64,000 nt of DNA from CAKZLS01 sp963786305. GTDB lineage: Bacteria; Pseudomonadota; Alphaproteobacteria; Rhodospirillales; Defluviicoccaceae. Position 1 is the first letter of the stretch, and every line of letters begins with the position of its first letter. The DNA is taken from the NCBI GenBank assembly GCA_963786305.1, contig CAWAYL010000014.1:248001-312000 (forward strand). Reading direction: 5' to 3'. Below are positions 9,294 through 18,634 of the stretch, piece by piece. The notes under the pieces are model-generated. The model made no database searches. It was not told the origin of the DNA and was given only the letters and a program-made list of their open reading frames with translations. The position numbers were made by a program, and so were the translations under genes.

Positions 9294-10511
9294 CGTTCGA
9301 CGTTGCCGCGGTTCGGCGCGAGTTTCCCCTTCTTGCTCGACGATCCGGCGATAAACCGCTCCATTATCTCGACAGCGCCGCCACCGCGCAGGTTCCGAAA
9401 GCCGTCATCGACGCCGTCACGCGCCACGAGACCACCGCCCGGGCCAACGTGCGGCGCGGCGTCTATGGTCTCGCCGAACAAGCCACGGAAGCCTACGAGA
9501 ACGCCCGGCGGTCCGTCGGGCGCTACCTCAATGCCGACCCCATGGGTGTCGTGTTTACCTCGGGCGGCACGGCGGCACTCAATCTCGTTGCCACCGCCTT
9601 CGGCGAGACGCTGGCGCCGGGCGACGAGATCGTCATCTCCGAGTTAGAGCACCATAGCAACATCGTGCCCTGGCAGATGCTCCGCGACCGGCGCGGCGTC
9701 GTCGTCAAATGGTTTCCGGTCACTGACGAGGGACGGCTCGATCTGGCGCCGCTCGGCAGCCTTATCACCGGGAAATGCAAGCTGGTGTCGCTGACCCATG
9801 CGTCCAATGTCACCGGCGCTATCAGCTTCGTCGGCCCCGTCGTCGGCGCCGCCCACGCGGTCGGCGCCAAGGTCCTGCTTGATGGCTGTCAGGCGGCAAC
9901 CCATGGTCCCGTCGACGTCTCGGCGCTCGGCGCCGACTTCTACGTGACTTCCGGCCACAAGATGTTCGGCCCCACCGGTATCGGCGTGCTCTGGGGCCGT
10001 CCGGAGGTTCTGGCGGGCCTGCCGCCGTTTCTCGGCGGCGGCGAGATGATCGAGCGGGTCACCATGGAGCGCGCCACCTATGCCGATCCGCCCTGGCGGT
10101 TCGAGGCCGGCACGCCGCCGGTGACCCAGGCGATCGGCCTCGCCGCCGCGTGCGAATGGCTGATGAGCCTGGACTGGACCGTGATCGCGATCCACGAGAC
10201 GCGCCTGAAGCAACGCCTGCTCGACGGTCTCAGCCGCATCGACGCCGTCCGCATCGTCGGTCCCACCGCCCTGCGGTCGCGGATCGGCGTGGTTTCGTTC
10301 GACGTCGCTGGCGCCCATCCCCATGACATCTGCCAGATCCTCGACCGCCACGGTGTCGCCGCGCGCGGGCGGTCACCTCTGCGCCCAGCCGCTGATGGAT
10401 CGCTTCGATCTCGCCGGCGTCACCCGCGCGTCTATCGCGCTCTACACCGATTTCGACGACATCAACGCCTTCCTCGCCGGCCTCGAAGACGCGGTCGAGA
10501 CGCTCACATGA
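9290..10511 (+). CDS. sufS: SufS-type cysteine desulfurase, frame broken near 10370
   Basis: About 407 residues, class V aminotransferase fold. Visible are the opening FPLLARR...LHYLDSAATAQVP, the ELEHHSN motif and the PLP lysine in TSGHKMFGPTG (about residue 224). Just after the frame break comes the catalytic Cys in GGHLCAQPLMDRF. The break is at about 10365-10375. The enzyme releases sulfur from cysteine as a persulfide. In this operon the likely use is sulfuration of molybdenum cofactor or Fe-S cluster supply for a molybdenum hydroxylase, by analogy with NifS4 and XdhC of Rhodobacter capsulatus. The rest of the suf operon is not in the window. Confidence 0.9.
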
Positions 10512-10930
10512 GCGACGACCTCTATCACGCGGCGATCATGGACCGGGCGCGGGCCGCGAATGGCGATCACCGGCTGGCCAACGCGGACGCCACCGTCACC
10601 GTCGACAACCCGCTCTGTGGCGATCGCATCACCCTCGATCTGCGCATGGATGGCGAGCGGATCGCCGCCGTCGGCTACCGCGTTCGCGGCTGCGCTCTGT
10701 GCCAGGCATCGACCTCGGTGAGCGGCGAGGTTCTGCCCGGCGCGACGCGGAGCGCGGTCGACGACGCGGAAGCGGCGCTCCGCGGTCTGCTGGAAACGGG
10801 CGCGGAACCAGCGGGCCGGTGGGCCGCCCTCGCCATGTTCCGGCCCGTCGGCCCGCATCGCAGTCGCCATGGCTGCGTGCTGCTGGCGATGCAGGCCGTC
10901 CGCAAGGCGCTGGTTGGCATGAGCGGGTGA
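10508..10930 (+). CDS. SufU/IscU-like Fe-S scaffold or sulfur acceptor
   Basis: 140 residues, IscU/NifU N-terminal-like fold, with cysteines in NPLCGDRI, CALCQAST and HGCVLLA, the three SufU ligand positions. It starts MSDDLYHAAIMDRAR, four bases inside the sufS gene (ATGA overlap). SufU proteins accept persulfide sulfur from a SufS-class desulfurase using a zinc-bound cysteine site. Last gene of the xdhC-xdhC-sufS-sufU operon. Confidence 0.88.
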   Translation: MSDDLYHAAIMDRARAANGDHRLANADATVTVDNPLCGDRITLDLRMDGERIAAVGYRVRGCALCQASTSVSGEVLPGATRSAVDDAEAALRGLLETGAEPAGRWAALAMFRPVGPHRSRHGCVLLAMQAVRKALVGMSG

Positions 10931-11305
10931 CGCTTTCAGGCGGCGAGCATGATTTCGGTCACGCGCCGCCGCCGCCCAGCAAGGCTCTCGTTCAGAGCGG
11001 GATGGCGGGAACGATGCCCTGTCGCCGGCGACTTCGCCCGCGCCGACCTTGAGTGGTGGGGAGGGTTCATTGCTTTTTGCAAGAACAACCCCACGCAAAG
11101 TAGCAATCCATTCGTGAAGACGCGCCCTCCTCCGCGATGATCCTCCAACAAGCGGGATATCGAGTGGCGTCATCACCACTGCAAAAGAGTGGCTTGGAAT
11201 CGGGTTGTCGCGGAACATTTTCGATCCGCCGGGGGTTATCGACCGCGAAAGCATCGCGCGAGGGCGTGACGTTCGCGCGTGACTTGCCTGGTGGAGGAAA
11301 TCAGC
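10931..11305. other. Intergenic stretch with no recognisable gene
   Basis: 375 bases between sufU and the SRPBCC gene. I see no convincing coding frame, RNA or repeat. It presumably holds the promoter of the 11306 gene. Confidence 0.5.
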
Positions 11306-11938
11306 ATGCAGAATTCCCGTAACCGCACGTGGCAACTCCTTGCCGCTGCCGCGCTGACGGTCGCCGTCGGCGGGGCGATTGCTCTCGCCGCGGGCAGCCG
11401 CGGACGCCCTGGCGCGCCGCCGGACAGCGCGCCCGGCCGCACCGCCCGGCAAGGGAGGTTCGGCGACCATGCCGTGGTCGGCCGCGCCGTCACCATCAAC
11501 AAACCGCGCGCCGAACTCTACGCCTTCTGGCGGCATTTCGAGAACCTCGCCCAGTTCATGGAAAATGTCGAGGCGATCCGGTCGGTCGCGCCGAACCGCG
11601 CGGTGTGGACCGTTTCGGCGCCGGCCGGCCGGTCCGTCGACATCGAGACGGAGGTGATCGAGGAGCGGGAGAACGAGGTCATCGCCTGGCGTTCGACGGA
11701 GAACGCGGCCATCGAATGCCAGGGACGCGTCAGCTTCCAGGACGCGCCGGCGGGACGGGGCGCCATCGTCGAGGCCATCATCGCCTATGTACCGCCGGCG
11801 GGAGATCTCGGCCGCCTGGTCGCCAAGCTGTTCCAGCGCGAGCCTGGCATCCAGACCCGCCGCGAGCTGAAGCGTTTCAAGATGTTGATGGAAACCGGGG
11901 AAGTGGCGACGTCCGACAATCGCCGTCACGCCGCCTGA
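11306..11938 (+). CDS. Membrane-anchored SRPBCC (cyclase/dehydrase-type) protein
   Basis: 210 residues. An N-terminal hydrophobic segment (about 10-32) precedes a START/SRPBCC domain (VGRAVTINKPRAELYAFWRH, then ENLAQFMENVEAI). The start ATG at 11306 follows GGAGGA at good spacing. Such proteins are repeatedly found before zinc alcohol dehydrogenases of the next gene's type, with 12 bases between them here, so they form one operon. A lipid or small hydrophobic ligand is likely for the fold; the actual role is unknown. Confidence 0.88.
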   Translation: MQNSRNRTWQLLAAAALTVAVGGAIALAAGSRGRPGAPPDSAPGRTARQGRFGDHAVVGRAVTINKPRAELYAFWRHFENLAQFMENVEAIRSVAPNRAVWTVSAPAGRSVDIETEVIEERENEVIAWRSTENAAIECQGRVSFQDAPAGRGAIVEAIIAYVPPAGDLGRLVAKLFQREPGIQTRRELKRFKMLMETGEVATSDNRRHAA

Positions 11939-11950
11939 AGGAGATCCGAA

Positions 11951-13126
11951 ATGCGCGCAGTCACCTACCACGGCACCCACGATGTCCGCGTCGACACCGT
12001 TCCCGACCCCGAGATCGTCAATCCGCGCGACGCCATCATCAAGGTCACGTCCACCGCCATCTGCGGTTCCGACCTGCACCTCTACGACGGGGTGATGCCC
12101 GGTGTGTTGAAAGGCGACATCCTCGGCCACGAGTTCATGGGTGAAGTGGTCGAGACCGGACGGAATAGCACATTGGAGATCGGGCAACGCGTGGTCGTGC
12201 CATTCGTGATCGCCTGCGGCAGTTGCTTTTTTTGCGGCAAGCATCAATTTTCCGCCTGCGACAATTCCAATCCGGTCGCCAAGCAGGACATCTCCGAAAC
12301 CATGTACGGGCGTTCCATGAGCGGTCTGTTCGGCTACTCGCACATGACCGGCGGCTACGCCGGCGGTCAGTCGGAGTACGTCCGCGTGCCGTTCTCGGAC
12401 GTGGGCCCCGTGGTGATTCCGGACGGGCTCGACGACGAGCAGGTGTTGTTTCTCTCGGACATTCTCCCCACCGGGTGGATGGCGGCGGAGAACGCCGACA
12501 TTGAAGAAGGGGACACTGTGGCCGTCTGGGGGTGCGGACCGGTCGGTCTTTTCGCCATCCAGAGCGCCTTGCTGATGGGCGCCCATCAGGTCATCGGGAT
12601 CGATCACTATCCAAACCGTCTGGCGCTGGCGCGGAAGCTCGGCGCGGAAGTCATCGACTTCCGTCAGACGCATGTGCGCGAGGCGTTGACCGAGATGACC
12701 GGCGGCATCGGCCCGGACGCGGTGATCGACGCCGTTGGCATGGAGTCACACGGATTTGCCGTCGACAACGTTCTCGACACGGTCAAGCAGAAGGTCGGCA
12801 TCGGCGCCGATCGCGCCCACGCGCTTCGGCAGGCGATCCTCGCCTGCCGCAAAGGGGGCCGGATCTCGATGCCGGGCGTCTACGGCGGACTGGTCGATAA
12901 ATTTCCGCTCGGCGCGCTGATGGAGAAGGGACTGCAGCTCCGCACCGGCCAGACCCACGTGCAGCGGTATACCAAGGATTTGCTGCGGCGCATCGAAAGC
13001 GGCGAGATCGATGCGACCTTTCTGATCAGTCATCGCCTGTCCCTCGAGGAGGCCCCCATGGGCTACAAGAACTTCAAGGACAATCAAGACGAGTGGACCA
13101 AGGTCGTCCTGACGCCGGCGCGATAG
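11951..13126 (+). CDS. Zinc-dependent alcohol dehydrogenase (formaldehyde dehydrogenase-like)
   Basis: 391 residues of the medium-chain dehydrogenase superfamily. Catalytic zinc ligands are in TAICGSDLH and GHEFMGEV; the structural-zinc loop is CGSCFFCGKHQFSACDN. The NAD(P) Rossmann motif is AVWGCGPVGLFAI. The insertion between the zinc loop and the cofactor domain resembles the glutathione-independent formaldehyde dehydrogenase group. AAGGAGAT lies 7 bases before the ATG. It is cotranscribed with the SRPBCC gene. The true substrate cannot be read from sequence. Confidence 0.92.
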   Translation: MRAVTYHGTHDVRVDTVPDPEIVNPRDAIIKVTSTAICGSDLHLYDGVMPGVLKGDILGHEFMGEVVETGRNSTLEIGQRVVVPFVIACGSCFFCGKHQFSACDNSNPVAKQDISETMYGRSMSGLFGYSHMTGGYAGGQSEYVRVPFSDVGPVVIPDGLDDEQVLFLSDILPTGWMAAENADIEEGDTVAVWGCGPVGLFAIQSALLMGAHQVIGIDHYPNRLALARKLGAEVIDFRQTHVREALTEMTGGIGPDAVIDAVGMESHGFAVDNVLDTVKQKVGIGADRAHALRQAILACRKGGRISMPGVYGGLVDKFPLGALMEKGLQLRTGQTHVQRYTKDLLRRIESGEIDATFLISHRLSLEEAPMGYKNFKDNQDEWTKVVLTPAR

Positions 13127-13337
13127 CCGAAGGGCTCGCTCGGAATGCGGCGGCGGTCAGGGTGCTGTGAGCGATATTGTTCTCTTCGTGGGGTCGGGTG
13201 GCATACCAGTGCCCTGGGCGTGTCGATCACCGATGCCCGGCGGCAGCTCGTTCCTGCTGGATGACCGCCTCGTCCCCTCGTCGCGAACGCATCGGCCGAC
13301 CTACTCCGAACAGGCCATGCGATGCCACACCCTACGG

Positions 13338-13528
13338 CTATGATAGATGTTTCTTCAACGTTTCTACTCGAGCCAGATGGCGCTTGACCACCGGTGCGCC
13401 GCCAAGCGCGAGCGATCGCAACTGCGGGTTCGGTCCGCTCGACGCATGACCCGAAAGCAGATCGACGGTTTCCTTGTGCGCCAGCACCTGCTGGTCGACG
13501 TAGGTTTCATCGAACTTGTCAGCCGGTC
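13338..13528 (-). pseudogene. 5'-truncated DUF4142 gene remnant
   Basis: On the minus strand, starting right after the coxM stop, a 60-codon frame reads FDETYVDQQVLAHKETVDLL, then HASSGPNPQLRSLALGGAP and VVKRHLARVE, ending at a stop at 13338-13340. This is the C-terminal half of DUF4142 (ferritin-like, usually periplasmic, pattern YV..QV.AH...L.LL). No N-terminal half or signal peptide exists; the sequence changes abruptly into coxM. It marks a rearrangement junction. The rest of the gap, 13127-13337, holds nothing I can support. Confidence 0.6.
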
Positions 13529-13534
13529 AAGCCT

Positions 13535-14335
13535 TCACGACGCTCGAGCCACCGCCCGCTTGGCCATCACCGTGATCAGGTGGGCGCGGTATTCGGCGGA
13601 AGCGTGCATGTCGGCGTTCAGGCCGTCGGCGGGAACCGCCACGCCATCGAGCGCGTTCGCCGGCGAAAACGGCCGTCAGCGCCGCTTCCATCTCGGGGGC
13701 GCGGAACACGCAAGGACCGGCGCCGGTGACGGCGACGCGCACGCCGGCCGCCCGGACAATCTGCCACCATGACGCCGACGATGGGGTAGTGCGAGGCGGT
13801 CGTCGTGAACTTGACATACCGACATGCCTCGGGGATCGGAAAGCTGATGCGGGTGATCAGTTCATCGTCGGCGAGCGCCGTTTCGAAGATGCCGGTGAAG
13901 AAATCGTCGGCGGCGATCCGGCGGCGGTCGGTGTGGATCGTGGCCGCCAGCGCCAGGACGGCGGCCGGGTAGTCGGCGGACGGGTCGTTGTTGGCGACGG
14001 AGCCGCCGATGGTGCCGCGGTTGCGCACCTGCGGATCGCCGATTCCGCCGGCGAGGTCGGCCAGTGCCGGGATCGACCCGCGCACATCGGCGTGGCCGGC
14101 GACGTGTCGTGGGTGGCGATCGCGCCGACGACCAGGGACGCGCCGTCGCGAGCGATGGTGGCGAGCTCGGCGAATGGCGCCGACGTCGATGAGGTCGGAC
14201 GGCATGGCGAGGCGCTGCTTGAGGATGGGGATCAGGGTCATGCCGCCGGCGAGGAACCGGCCGTCCGCCGATCGGCGCAGCGTCGGCGACGGCCTCGGCG
14301 ACGGTGGTCGGGCGCCGGTAGGTGAAGCCGTGCAT
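13535..14335 (-). CDS. coxM: CoxM-like FAD-binding medium subunit of a molybdenum hydroxylase, multiply frame-broken
   Basis: The protein can be followed across three frames: MHGFTYRRPTTVAEAVADA, MTLIPILKQRLAMPSDLIDV, ELATIARDGASLVVGA, RNRGTIGGSVANNDPSADYP, HYPIVGVMVA, and a C-terminus ADGLNADMHASAEYRAHL. These are in order for the CoxM/XdhB family; NRGTIGGSVANNDP is the second FAD motif. At least five indels (about 14260, 14175, 14095, 13770, 13665) are needed. Joined length is about 267 residues. It carries electrons from the Fe-S subunit through FAD. The large molybdenum-binding subunit gene is absent next to it. Confidence 0.85.
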
Positions 14336-14346
14336 ACGTTCGGATC

Positions 14347-14806
14347 TCATCGCGCGGGTGCCGGCCTTCACCGCCTCGACGATGGTCTGGTAGCCGGTGC
14401 AGCGGCAGAGATGGCCCTCCAGCCACATGCGGATGTCGGCGTCGCTCGGCTCGGGGTTGCGGGTCGCGAGATCGATGGCGCTCATGACGATGCCGGGCGT
14501 GCAGAAACCGCACTGCAGCCCGTGGTGATCGCGGAACGCCTGCTGCATCGGGTGCAGCTGCCCGTCCGATGCGAGCCCCTCGATGGTGGTCACCGCGCGG
14601 CCATCGGCCTGGACCGCGAGCATGGTGCAGGATTTGACGCTCCTGCCGTCGACCAGGACCACGCAGGCGCCGCATTGGCTGGTGTCGCATCCGACGTGCG
14701 TGCCGGTCAGCCGCAACTGTTCGCGCAGGAACTGCACGAGCAGGGTTCTCGGCTCCACGTCGTCCGCGACGCATCGACCGTTCACCGTCATCGATACGGT
14801 TACCAT
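14347..14806 (-). CDS. coxS: CoxS-like [2Fe-2S] small subunit of a molybdenum hydroxylase
   Basis: About 152 residues. Both iron-sulfur clusters are visible: the plant-type cluster GCDTSQCGACVVLVDG...SC and the second cluster LQCGFCTPG...LCRCTGYQ. The start ATG at 14806 follows GGAGA. As written, the frame lacks a stop and runs on into coxM. A one-base shift at about 14350-14380 gives a TGA at 14347-14349, 11 bases before the coxM ATG, and a normal length. A genuine CoxS-CoxM fusion is less likely given the indels nearby. Confidence 0.9.
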
Positions 14807-14913
14807 GGCGCGGGGTCTCCAAAATCGGATGTCAACCGATGACGCCCACCAGAATACGGCGGTCGGCCGGCCGGTCAAACCGCTTTTCCAGATAGGTCCC
14901 GGATCTACGGCAA

Positions 14914-15479
14914 CTACGCGAACAGCAGGGCGAAAAAGCGACCATGACGACGAGCGTCGGAACCCAGATCGCGGGCGAGAGGCTCTGCTGGGCGGCGGCC
15001 CGCGCCGCAATCGCCGGGTCCAGGTCCGGTGGCGGTCGCATGGAGACGATCGCGCCGAACTCTGCGGAAGAAATCGTCGCGCCATCTTGCGCGCCGTCGT
15101 GTCCACCAGACGCGATCCGATCTGCGCCAGCTTGCCGCCAACGGTGGCGTCGACGTCGTATCTGATGACGGTACCGTCGCCGTCCGGAACAAGCGATACC
15201 GTGGCGGCGCCGTTGGCGAACCCGGCCGGTCCGCCGTGGCTTTCACCGGTGATCCGCCAGCCGTTCGGGGCATCGATTTCGGTGAGCCGGACCTTGCCCT
15301 GGAACCTGGCCCTCACGGGTCCGACGACGGCGGTTACGGCCGCGACAAGCTCGCCGGCGTCGATCCGTTCGAGGGTTTCGCAGCCGGGAATACTCCGACG
15401 CAGAACCTCGGGCGTCGTTCAGTGCGGCCCATACGGCTTCGCGCGAGGCCGCGATGCGCTGTTCGTCGCTCAGACGCAT
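14914..15479 (-). CDS. coxG: CoxG (carbon monoxide dehydrogenase subunit G) family protein, frame-broken
   Basis: About 188 residues of SRPBCC fold: MRLSDEQRIAASREAVWAAL, then FQGKVRLTEIDAPNGWRITG, then GKLAQIGSRLVDTTARKMA, then a C-terminal membrane tail SPAIWVPTLVVMVAFFALLF. At least four indels split it. One lies in a run of five A at about 14930-14934 (plus strand); adding one A there restores the hydrophobic tail and a stop at 14914. CoxG anchors CO dehydrogenase-type hydroxylases to the membrane. It is first in the coxG-coxS-coxM operon, behind a strong promoter. Confidence 0.85.
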
Positions 15480-15518
15480 GGCGAATGTGTCCCGACACAA
15501 GATTCCTATGCGGGGCCG

Positions 15519-15547
15519 ATTATAACGATTTCATAACGATTTTGCAA
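15519..15547 (-). promoter_or_regulatory. Sigma-70-type promoter of coxG
   Basis: On the minus strand TTGCAA and a perfect TATAAT are separated by 17 bases, 40 bases upstream of the coxG ATG, inside an AT-rich patch. The spacer and -10 region contain a direct repeat of ATAACGATTT (about 15522-15543), a possible operator. Confidence 0.6.
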
Positions 15548-15604
15548 CATTGCCGCAATATAATTACGGACTCTGCTCGTTGGTTGCTGCGGAGCTTCGG
15601 CTTT

Positions 15605-16766
15605 TCAGTCGAGGATCACGTGGGGGATGAACCGGGCATCGTCGGAGGTGACGAGGGCGCGGTCCTCGCGGACGCACATGCCGGCGGCCTGGCTCGCCAC
15701 CAACCAGCAGCCGAGCATGGGATGGTTGCCGTCGAACGCGGGCAACGGATGGAACGCCTGGACGATGAACCCTTCGTCGCCATAGGGGCCGTCGTTCGAT
15801 GTGCGGATTTCGCCGTTCTCGACGATGTCGATGTTTCGGCCTTCGCGCGACAGCAGCGGCTTTTGAACATAGGTGCCGCCGAGCGCCGAGGCGCGCGGGT
15901 CGTCGGCGAAATAGGCCGGCAGGAGATTGGGGTGGCCCTCGAACATCTCCCACAGCAGCGCCAGCAGGCCCTTGTTGGAGAGGATGGACTTCCACGCCGG
16001 CTCGATGAACCGGGTGCCGCTGGCGAGCACCTGCAGGCCGAATGCCTCGGCCATGATCCACTCCCACGGATAGAGCTTGAACAGGGTGTGGATGAACCGG
16101 TCCTCCACGTCGGTGAACCGGCCCTCGGCGTCGATGCCCATGTCCTCCATGTAGACGAAATGGGTCTGCAAGTCCGGCCTGGCGGGCGCAGTCCTCGACG
16201 TAGTCCACCGTGCCCTTGTCTTCTTCCGTATCGCGGGCGCACGCAACGTGCAGGGGACCCTCGATGCCGAAGTTCTGGAGGGCGGCCACCAGGCGCTCGT
16301 GCAGCGAGTTGAACTGGTCGCACCCCTTGGGGATCAGGCCGCGCTCCATCGCCTGTTCCAGCCATGTCCACTGGAAGATCGAGGTTTCGTAGAGCGTCGT
16401 CGGCGTGTCGGCGTTGTACTCGAGCAGCTTGGCCGGGCCCGTGCCGTCGTAGGAGAAATCCATCCGGCCGTAGAGATTGCGGTGCCGGCCGGTCCAGGTG
16501 TCGGTCACGTACTCCCAGAACGCCGGCGGGATGGCGAGACGGCGGAGGATCTCCTCGTCGCCGACGGCCCGTTCGACCACCGCGAAGCACATCTGCTCCA
16601 GTTCCTCCAGCGGGTCTTCCAGATCGTCCTCGATCTGGCGAAGCGTAAAGCGGTAGTACGCGCTTTCGTCCCAGTAGGGATCGTTGTCGATGGAGTGGAA
16701 ATCGAAGCCGTGCTCGCGCGCCGTGTCTTTCCAGTCCTCGCGCTCGGCGACGTCAATGCGTTGCAT
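15605..16766 (-). CDS. ygiC: Glutathionylspermidine synthase-like ATP-grasp protein (YgiC type), frame broken near 16180
   Basis: About 387 residues when joined, the same as E. coli YgiC. N-terminal part: HGFDFHSIDNDPYWDESAYY, RMDFSYDGTGPAKLLEYNAD. After the break (16170-16190): LFKLYPWEWIMAEAFG, EPAWKSILSNKGLLALL, GGTYVQKPLLSREGRNI. This is the ATP-grasp C-N ligase of glutathionylspermidine synthase without the amidase half. It lies 29 bases downstream of a DUF1190 gene, the same pairing as ygiB-ygiC. YgiC homologues ligate an amine or peptide; the substrate is unsettled. Confidence 0.9.
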
Positions 16767-16795
16767 GGGATGGGCCGGCTATCTCGTTCTCTTGC

Positions 16796-17335
16796 CTAGG
16801 TGCTGGCCGATCCGTAGGACCGGGCGCCCGATCCGAAGCCGCCGCGCGAAACGGTGTAGGCCTTGGTGCTGGGTCGCGCGGCCGCCGTCTTGTTGACGGT
16901 GGTCTTGCCGGTGCTGGCGCCGACATTCCGGTTGTCGGCGGTACGGAAATTCTTCGAATCGTCGGCGGTGCGATAGAGCGGCTGGGTGAACGCGCCGCCG
17001 CGCCCGCCGAGCATGCTGCCCATCATGTAGCCCATCATCAGCGGCATGAAGATGGAACCGCCGCCCTCGGCCCGATAAGGCGCCACTTCGCAGTTCTCCG
17101 TTCCGAAGTCGGCCTCGCAGGCGGCCTGGTCGGTATACTTCGGCGCCACCGCCGCGTGCTGCTCGGCGGCGATGTTGTACTGCGCCTCGCATTCGGCGCG
17201 GCTGGCGCCGGGCGCGTCGACGCATTGCTCGATGCTTTCGAAGATGGTGGCGTCCACCCGCGGCTCCTCGCACGCGCTGAGCACGAGGGCGCCGCTTCCC
17301 ATCATCACCAGCGCGACCGACCGTGAGCGTTTCAT
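16796..17335 (-). CDS. ygiB: DUF1190 (YgiB-like) lipoprotein
   Basis: 179 residues. An N-terminal signal ends in a lipobox (ALVLSAC), so it is probably lipid-anchored. The mature part has paired cysteines (EQCVDAPGASRAECEAQY, then QAACEADFGTENC), a Gly/Met-rich segment (MPLMMGYMMGSMLGG) and a low-complexity Ser/Thr/Gly tail. This is DUF1190, E. coli YgiB. First gene of the ygiB-ygiC pair; a divergent GNAT gene starts at 17440. Confidence 0.88.
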   Translation of the reverse strand: MKRSRSVALVMMGSGALVLSACEEPRVDATIFESIEQCVDAPGASRAECEAQYNIAAEQHAAVAPKYTDQAACEADFGTENCEVAPYRAEGGGSIFMPLMMGYMMGSMLGGRGGAFTQPLYRTADDSKNFRTADNRNVGASTGKTTVNKTAAARPSTKAYTVSRGGFGSGARSYGSAST

Positions 17336-17439
17336 TGGATTTTCTCCGTGGATGTGCCAAAGCCTCCTTAACTACATAGCGCTTGAACGGCAAAACCAAA
17401 ACCGCAAAGGTGCACTTTGATAGGAGAGTTCGACGATCC

Positions 17440-17897
17440 ATGCGGACACGACCCTTGCACGCCGACGACCGCGCCCGGTGGGGCCGCCTCTGGTCCGGCT
17501 ATCTCCGGTTCTACGCCCAGGACCTGTCGGCGGCGGTCACCGACACCACCTGGCGCCGCCTGATGGATCCGGACCACGACCTGCACGGCCTTTGCGCCCT
17601 CGATCCCGAAGCGCCCCCGAAGGCGCGCCGGATAGCGCCATGCTGGGCTTCGTGCACTACCTGTTCCATCCGGTGACCTGGTCGGCGGATCCGCGATGCT
17701 ACTTGGAGGATCTGTTCGTCGCCGAGGCGGCCCGCGGGCTCGGTGCCGGGGCCGCATTGGTGAACGGCGTCTACGCGGCCGCCGACGCGCGCGGCGCCGA
17801 CCAGGTCTACTGGTTCACCCAGGCGTCAAACACGACGGCCCGCAAGCTCTACGACCGGGTCGGCCGACTGACCCCCTTCGTCAAGTACCGGCGTTGA
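17440..17897 (+). CDS. GNAT family N-acetyltransferase, frame broken near 17625
   Basis: About 152 residues. The first half reads MRTRPLHADDRARWGRLWSG and YAQDLSAAVTDTTW in one frame; after 17615-17640 the acetyl-CoA-binding part reads YLEDLFVAEAARGLGAGAAL and ends VYWFTQASNTTARKLYDRVG. The pattern is that of small GNAT enzymes with the V..ARG.G.G motif. TAGGAGAG lies upstream of the ATG at 17440. Substrate unknown. Confidence 0.82.
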
Positions 17898-17916
17898 GGT
17901 CGAAGCGCGGCAGTCC

Positions 17917-18090
17917 GCGGAATATGGTGATTGCTCAGCATCTCGCCCCGTGCTTCGGCCGCTGTCTCGCGCGGCGGGGGCCAAGGGGTTCGATATCTCG
18001 TTCTGGAGCGTCTTCAAGGTCGGCCTGTCCGGGTCCGTCGTCACGCTGGCCATCGCCTATCCGTGGGTGAAGCTCGTTGTGGCGGTCTGA
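17917..18090 (+). pseudogene. Possible 3' relic of a membrane permease
   Basis: A frame ending at a TGA at 18088-18090 reads AKGFDISFWSVFKVGLSGSV followed by TLAIAYPWVKLVVAV. That looks like the last membrane helix of an SLC13/ArsB-type permease (F..F..VGL...). No start or upstream part is present, and its end overlaps the end of the GFA gene on the other strand. It may be chance; low confidence. Confidence 0.25.
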
Positions 18091-18567
18091 TGGATCGCGT
18101 GCCGCTGGTGCCACTCGGCGATGGACTCGTCGGGGTATTCGTCGAAGGTCTTGTCGCCGGAAGCGTATCTCCGGCGTTACCCACGAGGCCTTGGAGCCCA
18201 GCATCAGGTGCGTGCGCTCGGGCGGAATGGGAAGTTCGGTGTCGATGGCGGACGCGAATGGGTGGATCAGGTCGGGCCATCGCGGGTCCCAGGCCCATAA
18301 CATACTGCCGCACCGCTTGCAGAAATGCCGCTCCAGCGGGCTGAGTTCGCCGGTGTCGGATGGGTCCAGTCGCGCGCGGTAGACGCGGACATTTTTCCGA
18401 CCCTTCACGCGGAGCGTCGCCGCCGTGCCGCCGAGGTTGATGGCATAGCCACCGGCGCCGGCGGTCTTGCGGCAAATGGAGCAATAGCACCGGTTGTAGG
18501 GGTAGGGGTGCGGCGATTGCACGGTGAATGTCACGGCCCGGCAGTGACAGCTTCCTTCAAGCAGCAT
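18057..18567 (-). CDS. GFA family (CENP-V/glutathione-dependent formaldehyde-activating-like) zinc protein, frame broken near 18175
   Basis: About 169 residues. Zinc cysteines are in LEGSCHCRAVTF, YNRCYCSICRKTAG and HFCKRCGSMLW, the standard GFA pattern. The ATG at 18567 follows GGAGG. After KASWVTPEI the frame shifts at about 18165-18185 and continues GDKTFDEYPDESIAEWHQRH to a stop at 18057. Most family members are not proven formaldehyde-activating enzymes, so the reaction is open. It follows the DUF4071-like gene on the same strand across a palindromic repeat. Confidence 0.85.
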
Positions 18568-18582
18568 GATCCGCCTCCAAAC

Positions 18583-18634
18583 CACTAGTGGTCCGAATCT
18601 AACATATGGGCACCATATGTTAGATCCGCACCGC
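18583..18634. repeat. Palindromic intergenic repeat, copy A
   Basis: The 22-mer at 18588-18609 (core CCGAATCTAACATATGG) recurs exactly at 38484-38505. Here it is followed after 2 bases by its inverse (ACCATATGTTAGATCCG), making a 13-bp-arm palindrome, and is preceded by the small palindrome ACCACTAGTGGT. It starts one base past the stop of the gene at 18635-20119 and ends before the GFA ribosome binding site. Confidence 0.7.

Noticed and set aside
14238..15316. One long CoxG-CoxS-CoxM fusion protein
   Set aside because: Each subunit has its own start with a ribosome binding site and a restored stop; the apparent fusion depends on indels.
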